Positions 1 to 5,628 of a stretch of DNA of 21,618 nt are shown one piece after another. Source of the DNA: DASVUC01 sp036387255 (GTDB taxonomy: Bacteria; Planctomycetota; Phycisphaerae; Tepidisphaerales; Tepidisphaeraceae); assembly GCA_036387255.1 (NCBI GenBank), contig DASVUC010000255.1, positions 1-21,618 of the forward strand. The letters are read 5' to 3'. The notes beneath the pieces are model-generated. The model had not been told where the DNA came from and ran no database searches. It was given only the letters and a program-made list of their open reading frames with translations. The first letter of the stretch is position 1. Every line of letters starts with the position of its first letter. The position numbers were made by a program, and so were the translations under genes.

Positions 1-525
1 GAATAAGCTGCTGACGAGGTAGTAGAAAAGATCCTCTCGCCATTCCTCTCGGAACACTGACTGATCTTTGTGGGCGAAGAGTCGCTCGAGCGGGACAAAC
101 AGGAAGCCGGTGAAGACGACGTTGAGCACAAACCAGTCGAGGCCGAGGAACGCGCCGCGAAGCAGTTCGCCATCGCCCTGATCGTGCGCGCGGGACCCAC
201 CCAGGATGGTCGCCAGAAGCGTGATCGTGATGGCGGTGAAGCCGAGCACCTTGTTCGTCCGCAGCACAAGGCTGATGCACGCCAGCCCGAACGCCCCAAT
301 CAGCAGAAGGTGCAGTCCAAGGCGGAAGCCTGGATGTTGGTAATACGCCCGAACTTGCGGGACGGTGAGCCAATTGGGGTGACGAAGACAAACCACAAAG
401 ACGAGCCCCGCAACGGCGCAGATGAGCGCGCCCGCGCCGCTGAGCCAACCGGTGCCCCATTGCCGCAGCTCGGGCGGACTTTCCAGATCCGCCCGAACCT
501 TCTGCCTGACTTCGTTGATCAACAT
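1..525 (-). CDS. Sterol desaturase / fatty acid hydroxylase-like membrane protein (partial, N-terminal 175 residues)
   Basis: The reading frame is open from an ATG at 525 down to base 1 and continues past the left edge. The start is decided by a strong Shine-Dalgarno sequence (AGGAGGGG) just upstream on the minus strand. The visible part has four likely membrane segments (about residues 30-47, 67-86, 97-112 and 131-152). It then shows the family's characteristic entry sequence: a PLERLF motif followed by EEWREDLFYYLV at about residues 151-172. In the sterol desaturase/fatty acid hydroxylase superfamily this leads into the di-iron histidine boxes, which lie outside the window, so catalytic competence cannot be judged. 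These are integral membrane oxidases acting on lipids or sterol-like substrates. The gene begins 23 bp after the threonine synthase stop on the same strand, so it is probably the second gene of the SAM-riboswitch-controlled transcript. The family call rests on the N-terminal pattern only. Confidence 0.72.
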   Translation of the reverse strand, partial: MLINEVRQKVRADLESPPELRQWGTGWLSGAGALICAVAGLVFVVCLRHPNWLTVPQVRAYYQHPGFRLGLHLLLIGAFGLACISLVLRTNKVLGFTAITITLLATILGGSRAHDQGDGELLRGAFLGLDWFVLNVVFTGFLFVPLERLFAHKDQSVFREEWREDLFYYLVSSLF

Positions 526-548
526 CTTTCCCCTCCTGGTATCGGCTG

Positions 549-1835
549 TCAGACCGCGGCCGGTTCACGCACAACCTGGCGCTCCGCCCGATCGTTGCGG
601 CTCTCGTTCTGCTGCTTCTCCAGCAGTTTGTCGAAGTCAGACAGCTTCGGCTCGATCACTTCAGGCGCCGGCAGATCCGCCTGCACCGTCTCGAGTGTCT
701 TAAGGCCGTTGCCCGTGATGGAAACGACGATCGTCTCGTTCTTAGGAATGCGGCCGGACTGAATCAGCTTGATGGCGGCGGCGAGGGTGGTTCCGCCGGC
801 CGGCTCGGTCCAGATGCCTTCGGTCCTGGCGAGCAGCTTGATCGCTTCAATGATTTCGCGATCCGTGGCGCTTTCGCCCCAGCCTTTGGATTCCTGCACA
901 ACCTTGACCGCGTAGTAGCCGTCGGCGGGATTGCCGATGGCGATCGACTTCGCGATGGTGTTCGGCTTCTGCGGTTCGACGATGTCGCTACCTTTCTGGA
1001 TCGCCGTTACCACAGGATTGCATCCGGCGGCTTGCGCGGAATAAATCTTGGGCGCGCTATCCTCGACGAGGCCGAGCTGGATCAGCTCCTGGTACGCCTT
1101 GTAGATCTTCGGAAGGATGGTGCCGCCCGCGGTGGGAACGATCGTGTGCTGCGGGAGCTGCCAGCCCAATTGCTCGGCGATTTCAAAGCCGTACGTCTTG
1201 GCGCCTTCCGTGTAATACGGGCGGAGGTTTACGTTCACGATCGCCCAGCCGTACTTGTCGGCGATCTCCGTGCAGAGGCGATTCACGTCGTCATAGTTCC
1301 CGCGGATGCGGACCATCGTCGGCCCGAAGATCAGCGAGCCGAGGACTTTTCCCTGCTCGAGATCATGAGGGATCATGACGAAGCACTTGATGCCCGCCTG
1401 CGCCGCGTGGGCCGCGGTGGAGTTGGCGAGGTTACCGGTGGAAGCGCAGCCGACGGTGTCGAATCCAAACTCCGTCGCCTTGCTGATCGAGACCGAGACG
1501 ACGCGCTCTTTGTACGAGTACGTGGGGTAGTTGCAGGAGTCGTCTTTAATATATAGCTGCGAGCAGTCCAGTTCCTTGGCCAGGCGATCGGCGCGTTTGA
1601 GCGGCGTGAAGCCGGAGTGGAAACCGGTGACAGGCTTTTCAACCGGGAGCAGGTCCTTGTAGCGCCAAAGCGACTTCGGACCCTTGGCGATGGATTCGCG
1701 CGTGACCTTCCCCTTCATCTTCGCGTAGTCGTATTCGACCTCATAGGGGCCGAAACACTGCTCGCAGACATGCACCGGCGAGACCGGAACGCGGTGGCCG
1801 CATTCCTTACATTTCAGCCCTAGGACGTAGCTCAT
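549..1835 (-). CDS. thrC: Threonine synthase (PLP-dependent, zinc-ribbon type)
   Basis: This enzyme converts O-phosphohomoserine to threonine and phosphate in the cytoplasm, using PLP. The start chosen is the ATG at 1835, giving 428 residues beginning MSYVLGLKCKECG as in relatives; a TTG at 1847 would add four residues. An N-terminal zinc ribbon (CKEC and CEQC, about residues 9-32) precedes the fold-type II PLP domain. The PLP lysine lies in SYKERV, the STGN phosphate/substrate loop follows at about residue 130, and a glycine-rich PTAGGT segment sits further on. The final SITGNGLK is also typical. Length is normal for the family. No Shine-Dalgarno sequence is visible close to either start. 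Upstream lies a SAM-I riboswitch with an intrinsic terminator ending about 10 bases before the start, so transcription should stop when SAM is plentiful. That is surprising for an enzyme that competes with methionine synthesis for its substrate. Confidence 0.93.
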   Translation of the reverse strand: MSYVLGLKCKECGHRVPVSPVHVCEQCFGPYEVEYDYAKMKGKVTRESIAKGPKSLWRYKDLLPVEKPVTGFHSGFTPLKRADRLAKELDCSQLYIKDDSCNYPTYSYKERVVSVSISKATEFGFDTVGCASTGNLANSTAAHAAQAGIKCFVMIPHDLEQGKVLGSLIFGPTMVRIRGNYDDVNRLCTEIADKYGWAIVNVNLRPYYTEGAKTYGFEIAEQLGWQLPQHTIVPTAGGTILPKIYKAYQELIQLGLVEDSAPKIYSAQAAGCNPVVTAIQKGSDIVEPQKPNTIAKSIAIGNPADGYYAVKVVQESKGWGESATDREIIEAIKLLARTEGIWTEPAGGTTLAAAIKLIQSGRIPKNETIVVSITGNGLKTLETVQADLPAPEVIEPKLSDFDKLLEKQQNESRNDRAERQVVREPAAV

Positions 1836-1845
1836 GAGTGTGTCC

Positions 1846-1881
1846 AAACAAAAAAGGCCATCTTCCTAAGAAGAGGCCTTT
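1846..1881 (-). terminator. Intrinsic terminator of the SAM riboswitch expression platform
   Basis: Read on the minus strand, AAAGGCC-TCTTC, a TTAG loop, and GAAGA-(T)-GGCCTTT form a 12-bp stem with one bulged base. It is followed directly by a TTTGTTT tract. It sits between the aptamer and the threonine synthase start, so it is a regulated terminator rather than one ending an upstream gene. Its left arm contains CTTCTTA, which is fully complementary to TAAGAAG in and just after the 3' strand of aptamer helix P1. That supplies the antiterminator pairing. Confidence 0.88.
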
Positions 1882-1905
1882 CCGTAAGTTACGTCAAAAG
1901 CTTCT

Positions 1906-2020
1906 TCTTATCTGTCCTGCTTTGACGCCAATCGTCAAACAGGCGGGAGTTAGCACCTACCGCGATTGCGGCGGTTGCTGTGGCTTCATCGGGCCCAACC
2001 CTCTGCCACTCTGGATAAGA
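1906..2020 (-). ncRNA. SAM-I (S-box) riboswitch aptamer
   Basis: On the minus strand the segment carries the whole S-box pattern. P1 is TCTTATC pairing with GATAAGA (2014-2020 with 1906-1912). P2 and the kink-turn region follow as AGAGTGGCAGAGGG, then GGGCCCGATGAAGCC and GCAACC. P3 is ACCGC/GCGGT. The conserved joining sequence is GGTGCTAACTCC. P4 is TTTGACG/CGTCAAA inside CCTG/CAGG. These match the well-known consensus of Rfam SAM-I (by recollection, not a search). Bound S-adenosylmethionine stabilises P1 and thus the downstream terminator, giving an OFF switch. It lies in the 5' leader of threonine synthase. A covariance-model score would settle it, but conservation of the core makes the call secure. 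Confidence 0.95.
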
Positions 2021-2047
2021 GAGATCGTCTTCAGTTGTTGGGGAGGG

Positions 2048-2075
2048 ATTCTAAATCACGGGGCGCAGGTGTCAA
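2048..2075 (-). promoter_or_regulatory. Sigma70-type promoter of the riboswitch-thrC transcript
   Basis: On the minus strand a perfect TTGACA (2070-2075) is followed after 16 bases by TAGAAT (2048-2053). The expected start of transcription is near 2040-2042, about 20 bases ahead of riboswitch P1. The position agrees well with the downstream aptamer. It is inferred from consensus only. Confidence 0.7.
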
Positions 2076-2181
2076 GGTTGAAGTGGATTCAGCGGGCGCA
2101 CAGCCGGCGATAGGACGGTTAGCTCCTGCGCGCAAGGTCTCGCCTGAAAAGAAATTAGGGGCTGCCGCGCCACTTTCGCCG

Positions 2182-2210
2182 TTGCATCTGCTTAGCGCAG
2201 GTCCAATAAT
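2182..2210 (+). promoter_or_regulatory. Candidate promoter for a leaderless response-regulator mRNA
   Basis: TTGCAT (2182-2187), 17 bases, then AATAAT (2205-2210), then exactly six bases to the ATG at 2217. Transcription would start on or beside the start codon. This fits the lack of a clear Shine-Dalgarno sequence. The -35 match is weak (only TTG). Confidence 0.4.
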
Positions 2211-2216
2211 TGTCGC

Positions 2217-2657
2217 ATGCTGTCTCCCGCAGCCGCTCACGGTGTGCAACCTCGCCTGTTGTTGTGCGATGATTCGCCTGTTGAGCGTTTGGCGCTGGCG
2301 CATTTCCTTCGGCGAGAAGGTTTTAACGTCGACGAAGCGGGAGATGGGGAGTCGGCGTTGGAGCAGCTTAAAAATCGCAAAGTTGACCTGCTGCTGCTGG
2401 ATCTGGAGATGCCGGAGCTGGACGGATTTGATGTGCTCAATTACGTCCGCGAGCATCGTAAGGCGCTGCCGGTGATCTTGCTGTCGGGGTTATCGCCGGA
2501 TGAGATTCAGCAAAAGATGAGCAATCTTCACCAGCCTGTGCTGCCCCCCCTGTTTATCAAACCGGTTGATCCGACGCAGCTCGTGGAAGTGGTTGAGCTG
2601 CAATTGGCGGGGCAGATTTCTGCCGACAGCGATGCGGTTGTCGACGAAGACGCCTAG
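2217..2657 (+). CDS. Single-domain response regulator (CheY-like receiver)
   Basis: The 146-residue cytoplasmic protein is almost entirely a receiver domain (about residues 12-133). All key residues are present: the acidic pair D18/D19, phosphoacceptor D62 in the LLLLDLEMPELDG strand-loop, S90 in LLSG, and K115 in IKPVD. It should therefore be phosphorylatable and signal through a partner, as no DNA-binding or enzymatic output domain follows. A short acidic tail (DSDAVVDEDA) ends it. No histidine kinase is nearby, so its partner is unknown. It is transcribed divergently from the riboswitch-threonine synthase unit and converges with the downstream methyltransferase, leaving four bases between stops. 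No good ribosome-binding site is seen; a -10-like element six bases upstream suggests a leaderless message. Confidence 0.87.
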   Translation: MLSPAAAHGVQPRLLLCDDSPVERLALAHFLRREGFNVDEAGDGESALEQLKNRKVDLLLLDLEMPELDGFDVLNYVREHRKALPVILLSGLSPDEIQQKMSNLHQPVLPPLFIKPVDPTQLVEVVELQLAGQISADSDAVVDEDA

Positions 2658-2661
2658 CGCA

Positions 2662-3534
2662 TCAAGTCTGCGGCTCCACCATCGGCACCTTCATCACCCG
2701 AAGCGCCAAGAACATTGGGATCTCTTTTCGTGCCGTGTTCTCCGCCGCGGCGCGTGGTCCGCTTGTGCTCGTCTTGTGACTGGGCCATTCTTCCAGCGCC
2801 TCCACCAGCAGGCCGGCGTTGCGGAGCGCGCGGACGTACTGCTCCAATGGCTTGTGGAACGTCCACGTGTATTCGCTGCTGTTGTGACCTGGATGGGCGA
2901 CGATCGGGCTCTTGCGCGGGATGAGGTAGCGATCCACCCGACGGTACTGGATTTTCTGTTTCTCGTCCCAACCCCAATGAGTTTCCTTGGGACCGCGGAA
3001 GTGCGGGTGCATCATCGCGACAACGAACTTCCCATGCGGTTTGAGCGCGCGGGCGACGCCGGCGAAGACGGGTTGGATCGGGTGGATGTTCTGAATCGCC
3101 AGAACGCAGGCGGCGGAGTCGAAGTAGGATGGGGAGAGGAAGTTCAGGTCGCGGGCGTCTGCTACTCTGTACGTGACTTTTGGTAGACCTTCACCCCCGC
3201 CCTCTCCCGCTTGCGGAAGAGCGGGTAGGTTTGCGGCAAAATGCGACGCGTCGCGCTTCCTCGCGGCCTCGATGAGTTCTGGAGATGCGTCCACTGCTGT
3301 GACGTCTGCGCCCTTCGCGGCAAGCATGCGGGCGAGGACACCTTGTCCGCAGGCGACATCAAGGATGTTCTGCCTGGGCAGCGGATTGAGCAGGCGCAGC
3401 ACGCCGGGGAGAACAACTTCGCGGTGGTACTCCGACCCCGACTCCCCCACCAGTTCATCGTACCAGTTAGCAACCGGCGACCAGTCGGTGGTGGACTTCT
3501 TCTCGGGGCGAGGTTTGGCTCGGCGATGCGGCAC
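2662..3534 (-). CDS. Class I SAM-dependent methyltransferase
   Basis: The 290-residue protein has a Rossmann-type methyltransferase fold. Motif I is ILDVACGQGVLARML (residues 57-71), the acidic ribose-binding residue is probably D82 (VTAVDAS), a VADARDL motif II-like segment lies at about 124-130, and an LKPHGKFVVAMMHPHF strand follows. The substrate is unknown. The N-terminal WSPVANWYDELVGESG resembles methyltransferases of the UbiE/Methyltransf_11 type acting on small molecules. The start is GTG at 3534. A TAGAAT hexamer ends six bases upstream and there is no Shine-Dalgarno sequence, so the message may be leaderless. Residues about 103-119 (ALPQAGEGGGEGLP) are encoded by a GC-rich palindromic repeat and form an extra loop between motif I and motif II. 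This is a visible sign of repeat invasion that kept the frame. Confidence 0.85.
   Translation of the reverse strand: MPHRRAKPRPEKKSTTDWSPVANWYDELVGESGSEYHREVVLPGVLRLLNPLPRQNILDVACGQGVLARMLAAKGADVTAVDASPELIEAARKRDASHFAANLPALPQAGEGGGEGLPKVTYRVADARDLNFLSPSYFDSAACVLAIQNIHPIQPVFAGVARALKPHGKFVVAMMHPHFRGPKETHWGWDEKQKIQYRRVDRYLIPRKSPIVAHPGHNSSEYTWTFHKPLEQYVRALRNAGLLVEALEEWPSHKTSTSGPRAAAENTARKEIPMFLALRVMKVPMVEPQT
3188..3230. repeat. Palindromic GC-rich repeat element inside the methyltransferase gene
   Basis: CTCTCCCGC-TT-GCGGAAGAG (3202-3221) forms a nine-pair hairpin with one mismatch. It is flanked by CACCCCCGCC and GCGGGTAGG. The composition and the encoded PLPQAGEG-like peptide match REP-like palindromes scattered through many bacterial genomes. 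Only this one copy is seen in the window, so repetitiveness is inferred from general knowledge, not shown here. Confidence 0.55.
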
Positions 3535-3540
3535 GCTGGG

Positions 3541-3546
3541 ATTCTA
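3541..3546 (-). promoter_or_regulatory. -10-like TAGAAT six bases before the methyltransferase GTG
   Basis: On the minus strand TAGAAT is followed by CCCAGC and then the GTG start. The layout is the same as at the 64-residue gene at 3845 (TAGAAT, CCGTAC, ATG). No convincing -35 is present 15-19 bases upstream. Confidence 0.4.
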
Positions 3547-3605
3547 GAGCAGCGTGCCGTGGAGGACGAGCCGCCGCAAGCCGGTTCGGGCGGTGGTGTT
3601 CGGAT

Positions 3606-3800
3606 GTGCCCTATTTGCCATCGGATGTGCTGGACATCCTTCAGAAGAAGCTGCTGGCGCAGGGAGAGGTCAAGGATTACGCGGAGCTGGCGCGGGTGGG
3701 GCACGTGACGAGGGCGCGGGTGGGGCAGGTCATTAACCTGCTGAACCTCGCTCGGGACAGTCCGGAGGCGCTGCTGTTTCTGCCGCTGGTGGAGAAATAG
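3606..3800 (+). CDS. Small helix-turn-helix protein, probably a shortened family member
   Basis: A 64-residue frame from GTG at 3606. Its centre (GEVKDYAELARVGHVTRARVGQVINLLNL, about residues 20-48) is a clear helix-turn-helix of the ParB/KorB-like or recombinase-associated kind. The tail EALLFLPLVEK is familiar from planctomycete HTH proteins that are usually longer at both ends. It could be a real small DNA-binding protein or a remnant of a larger gene; the open frame extends upstream past the likely start without a convincing family sequence. No strong Shine-Dalgarno sequence is seen. It begins 71 bp from the divergent methyltransferase start and ends 44 bp before the next small gene. No integrase or transposase is visible nearby. 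Confidence 0.5.
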   Translation: MPYLPSDVLDILQKKLLAQGEVKDYAELARVGHVTRARVGQVINLLNLARDSPEALLFLPLVEK

Positions 3801-3832
3801 GTTCATACGCTCGCGCGCGACGCGCATCGGGG

Positions 3833-3838
3833 TAGAAT
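3833..3838 (+). promoter_or_regulatory. -10-like TAGAAT six bases before the ATG at 3845
   Basis: TAGAAT then CCGTAC then ATG. A transcript from this element would begin at or next to the start codon. There is no recognisable -35. Support comes from the identical hexamer and spacing at the methyltransferase gene. Confidence 0.4.
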
Positions 3839-3844
3839 CCGTAC

Positions 3845-4039
3845 ATGCGTGCCAGACAGTTCAAGCAATCTTCAGGTCCAAGTGAAGCCAAGTTGAGCTA
3901 CAACGACTACGTGAGCGAGGCGCTAACCAAACAAGCCGCCAATCGACCACCGAAGACGCCGCCGAAGGCGCTGGAGGTTACAAAGCCTCTCCCGAGAGTC
4001 CGCAAGTCCAGCCGCCGCGGTCGCGCAACGGGCAAGTAG
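3845..4039 (+). CDS. Small basic hypothetical protein (64 residues)
   Basis: I do not recognise a family. The sequence starts with a polar stretch (RARQFKQSSG), has a short possible helix (YNDYVSEALTKQAANR), and ends in a proline- and arginine/lysine-rich tail (PRVRKSSRRGRATGK). The tail suggests nucleic-acid or polyanion binding, but this is only inference. No Shine-Dalgarno sequence is present; a TAGAAT hexamer lies six bases before the ATG. The frame is short enough that it could be spurious. In its favour are the upstream element and the lack of any competing good frame. The following 160 bases before the next gene hold no clear feature. Confidence 0.4.
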   Translation: MRARQFKQSSGPSEAKLSYNDYVSEALTKQAANRPPKTPPKALEVTKPLPRVRKSSRRGRATGK

Positions 4040-4200
4040 AGGCGATGTGTCTTGCCGACTGTTTTATCCCAGATCTACCCGCTGTCGGACTTCGGGAGGC
4101 CTTGTGACGGCTGGGGCCGATTAAGGCTGTGATCAAGTTCTAAAACGCTCACGCTCTAAACGTGGTACATTCCGCTCTTCCTTTGACTTGGAGCGGAGAC

Positions 4201-5583
4201 TTGAAGCTACGTGCCCCCACCACCTTTGTAGTTGTAGTTGTCAGCAGCTTAATTTCATGTGGTCGCCCCGGGGCGCTGTACGCTGAAGCGGCTCGTCCGG
4301 CCGCTAGTTTTATTGACTCCATTGGTGTCAACACGCATTACGGCAATGGGATCTACGTTGGTTCCAACGCCTACGCGGATCGACGAATCGATGCGAAGCT
4401 GGCGGAACTGGGAGTTCGTCACATCCGCGACCATTCCTGGAACGACACCGCTTTGGCCTTAGTCGACAACCTGAACCTCGCCTATGGCGTCAAAGCGAAC
4501 CTGATCCTGGGGGAGACCACTCGCTCGCCGGAACAACTGGTGGGGTTACTCAAGGCTCATCCTGCGTATGAAGCCATTGAAGGTCTCAACGAGCCGGACT
4601 TCTCTACCCGCTCATACGGCGGCTTGACCGACGACCGCACCAACAACATTTACTCCGCCACCCGAGCGTTCCAGAATGATCTGTACGCCGCGGTAAAAGC
4701 AGATCCTGCAACCGCTTCGACACTCGTGCTCTCGCCAGCGATGGGTCGATCGAACAAGTCGCAGTACCTGATTCCCACAAACTTCGACGTGGCGGCGATG
4801 CACAGCTACGCCTGGGCCAGCCCCGCCACCAGCGCCAACCAGCCGAGCTACGGTGTGGACCAGGCGCTGACGGATATGGCTACGCTTCGTGGCAACAAGC
4901 CACTCATGGCGACCGAGAGCGGCTACTACAATGAACCTGCTTCAAGCAGCAAAGCTGTACCGGAAGCCATTGCAGGGAAGTACACGCCACGTCTGTACGC
5001 AGAGTTCTTCAACCGGGGCATCAGCCGAACTTACCTGTACGAGCTAGCGGATCAGGGACCGGATAAGTCGGTCCGTGAGCAGAACTTTGGCTTGCTGCGG
5101 TACGACATGACGGAGAAGCCGGCGTTCACAGCGCTGAAGAACCTGATTCACGTGCTCGACGATGCGACGGAAGGCAGCGGCGGCCAGGGGAGCTTGAACT
5201 TTTCAATGAGTTCCAGCTCCAGCGTCGCGAGCGTGCATCACACACTGCTCCAGAAGAAGGACGGAACATTTGAGCTGCTGCTCTGGCAGGAGGTCCTCAG
5301 CTACAACAGCACCACCAAGGCAGAGATTAACACGCCGCCGCAAGCGCTGACGCTGTCGTTTGACAGGACCTTCAACATGCTCTCTACGTATCTGCCCGGT
5401 TCTTCTACAACAGCAACTGCGGTCAGCTACGACTCCAGTTCCATCACGTTGAATGTGCCGGATCAGGTCCTTGTGTTGGAACTGACAAGCGTGCCGGAGC
5501 CGGGATCAGCGCTCGGTTTGATTCTGCTGCTACCGGTCACCAGCCGGCGACGCCAAGCTAATGTTTACGAAATGCCGCGCTGA
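4201..5583 (+). CDS. Secreted glycoside-hydrolase-like TIM-barrel protein with PEP-CTERM sorting tail
   Basis: I chose the TTG at 4201 (460 residues) because GGAG lies seven bases upstream and a signal peptide starts immediately (MKLRAPTTF plus a VVVVVSSLIS core). The frame is also open from a GTG at 4162. The mature part resembles clan GH-A barrels. GLNEPDF carries a likely acid/base glutamate (codon 4591) and MATESGYY a likely nucleophile glutamate (codon 4915), about 108 residues apart as usual. A beta-rich domain follows the barrel. The end has VPEPGSALGLILLL and an RRR cluster, a PEP-CTERM signal for exosortase-type surface sorting, then nine extra residues. The substrate is unknown, presumably a polysaccharide. 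LISC in the signal region also resembles a lipobox. The gene converges with the symporter gene 43 bp away. Confidence 0.75.
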   Translation: MKLRAPTTFVVVVVSSLISCGRPGALYAEAARPAASFIDSIGVNTHYGNGIYVGSNAYADRRIDAKLAELGVRHIRDHSWNDTALALVDNLNLAYGVKANLILGETTRSPEQLVGLLKAHPAYEAIEGLNEPDFSTRSYGGLTDDRTNNIYSATRAFQNDLYAAVKADPATASTLVLSPAMGRSNKSQYLIPTNFDVAAMHSYAWASPATSANQPSYGVDQALTDMATLRGNKPLMATESGYYNEPASSSKAVPEAIAGKYTPRLYAEFFNRGISRTYLYELADQGPDKSVREQNFGLLRYDMTEKPAFTALKNLIHVLDDATEGSGGQGSLNFSMSSSSSVASVHHTLLQKKDGTFELLLWQEVLSYNSTTKAEINTPPQALTLSFDRTFNMLSTYLPGSSTTATAVSYDSSSITLNVPDQVLVLELTSVPEPGSALGLILLLPVTSRRRQANVYEMPR

Positions 5584-5612
5584 CCGCAGGGACCGACGCG
5601 GTAGACGTATGG

Positions 5613-5628
5613 AGCGTGGAGACGCTTT
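5613..5628. terminator. Weak hairpin between convergent genes
   Basis: AGCGT-GGAG-ACGCT (5613-5626), followed by TT and AA, in the 43-bp gap between the glycoside-hydrolase-like gene and the symporter gene. It could help end either transcript, but the stem is only five pairs and there is no real T-tract. Confidence 0.25.

Noticed and set aside
70..762. Plus-strand frame of 230 codons at the left edge
   Set aside because: Covers the ends of two convincing minus-strand genes (desaturase-like and threonine synthase) and has a shadow-like charged composition.
1838..2475. Plus-strand frames across the thrC leader (91 and 169 codons)
   Set aside because: They run antisense through the riboswitch and terminator, where RNA structure, not coding, explains the conservation.
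3162..3827. Minus-strand frame of 221 codons overlapping the methyltransferase start and the HTH gene
   Set aside because: It conflicts with the methyltransferase frame, which has clear SAM-binding motifs, and has no domain signal of its own.
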